From contig JAUIBA010000020.1 in NCBI GenBank assembly GCA_030427635.1, positions 16,401 through 80,400 of the forward strand: 64,000 nt of DNA, written 5' to 3'. The notes under the pieces were generated by a model. It did not search any database. It was not told where the DNA came from and saw nothing but the letters and a program-made list of their open reading frames with translations. Positions 63,898 to 64,000 of this stretch are shown piece after piece. The translations under genes were made by a program, and so were the position numbers. Position 1 is the first letter of the stretch; each line of letters opens with the position of its first letter. This stretch comes from Bacteroidia bacterium (GTDB lineage: Bacteria; Bacteroidota; Bacteroidia; Chitinophagales; Chitinophagaceae).

Positions 63898-64000
63898 TTA
63901 CTGCTGCATCACAAAGTGGAACGTCTTCGTCTCACCTGCTGTACGTACACTCAGCATGTACATGCCATTGGCAAGACCATTGCTCAGCGTGATATGACCC
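63898..64000 (-). CDS. T9SS sorting domain of a further surface protein, partial
   Basis: Only the last 34 codons and the stop are in the window. They encode the end of a type A sorting domain (G-M-Y-M-L-S-V-R-T-A-G-E, ending F-V-M-Q-Q), identical to the end of the 5078-residue protein. The gene starts beyond the window; it may be a second giant paralogue. Confidence 0.9.
   Translation of the reverse strand, partial: GHITLSNGLANGMYMLSVRTAGETKTFHFVMQQ

Larger units (their letters stand above)
63821..64000. repeat. 180-bp direct repeat, copy B (runs to the window edge)
   Basis: Second copy of 46295-46474, in the same orientation, 17,526 bases away. The 103 coding bases visible are identical to those of the giant gene. 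Confidence 0.97.

Noticed and set aside
63738..63992. 84-codon plus-strand frame at the right edge
   Set aside because: It runs antisense through the terminator and the identical sorting-domain end of the truncated gene.

Overview
The window looks like chromosomal DNA of a Bacteroidota bacterium, most likely a member of Chitinophagales (family not resolvable by eye). Evidence: a complete gldK-gldL-gldM-gldN type IX secretion/gliding cluster, a PorP/SprF-type barrel, several large secreted proteins ending in type IX secretion (T9SS) C-terminal sorting domains, a murF-alr fusion gene, few visible Shine-Dalgarno sequences, and several exact TAnnTTTG promoter elements close to start codons.

Layout. 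1-4.3 kb: a truncated lipoprotein gene and a T9SS cargo protein. 4.4-6.8 kb: ugd and uxs, giving UDP-glucose to UDP-glucuronate to UDP-xylose. 7.3-9.8 kb: an RsmI-like methyltransferase, an AAG-type DNA glycosylase and a PorP/SprF protein. 10.2-13.9 kb: murF-alr and a serine hydrolase. 13.8-16.1 kb: moeA-moaC-mobA (molybdenum cofactor). 16.2-25.4 kb: two paralogous multidomain T9SS proteins that share a core with the one at 851-4297. 25.5-31.1 kb: a comB homologue downstream of gldKLMN. 31.3-37.1 kb: a YyaL-type thioredoxin protein, a DEDDy exonuclease, a coiled-coil membrane protein and a PhoB/PhoR-like two-component pair. 37.1-45.9 kb: a surface polysaccharide locus with ABC exporter, three glycosyltransferases (one with three domains) and a phosphoglycosyl transferase. 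46.4-61.6 kb: one 5078-residue modular T9SS protein. 61.7-63.7 kb: a secreted tail-fibre-like protein and a tail-collar protein. From 63.9 kb to the edge: the 3' end of another T9SS gene, identical over its visible coding part to the end of the giant gene and sharing its terminator.

The theme is cell-surface construction: the secretion motor and attachment machinery (GldKLMN, PorP/SprF), its large cargo (at least five genes with sorting domains, one truncated), sugar nucleotides and polysaccharide export, and peptidoglycan precursor synthesis. The most unusual element is the giant protein. It holds 12 copies of a ~90-residue Cys-paired module and 24 copies of an 89-residue GGGxYC/YQLY module that I do not recognise as a named family. 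It has a C8 tract near its 5' end, and its 3' end is duplicated 17.5 kb away around a tail-collar/tail-fibre pair. The other longest homopolymer runs I noticed (T10, A9, A8) lie in polysaccharide export and glycosyltransferase genes, which suggests, but does not show, phase-variable surface structures.
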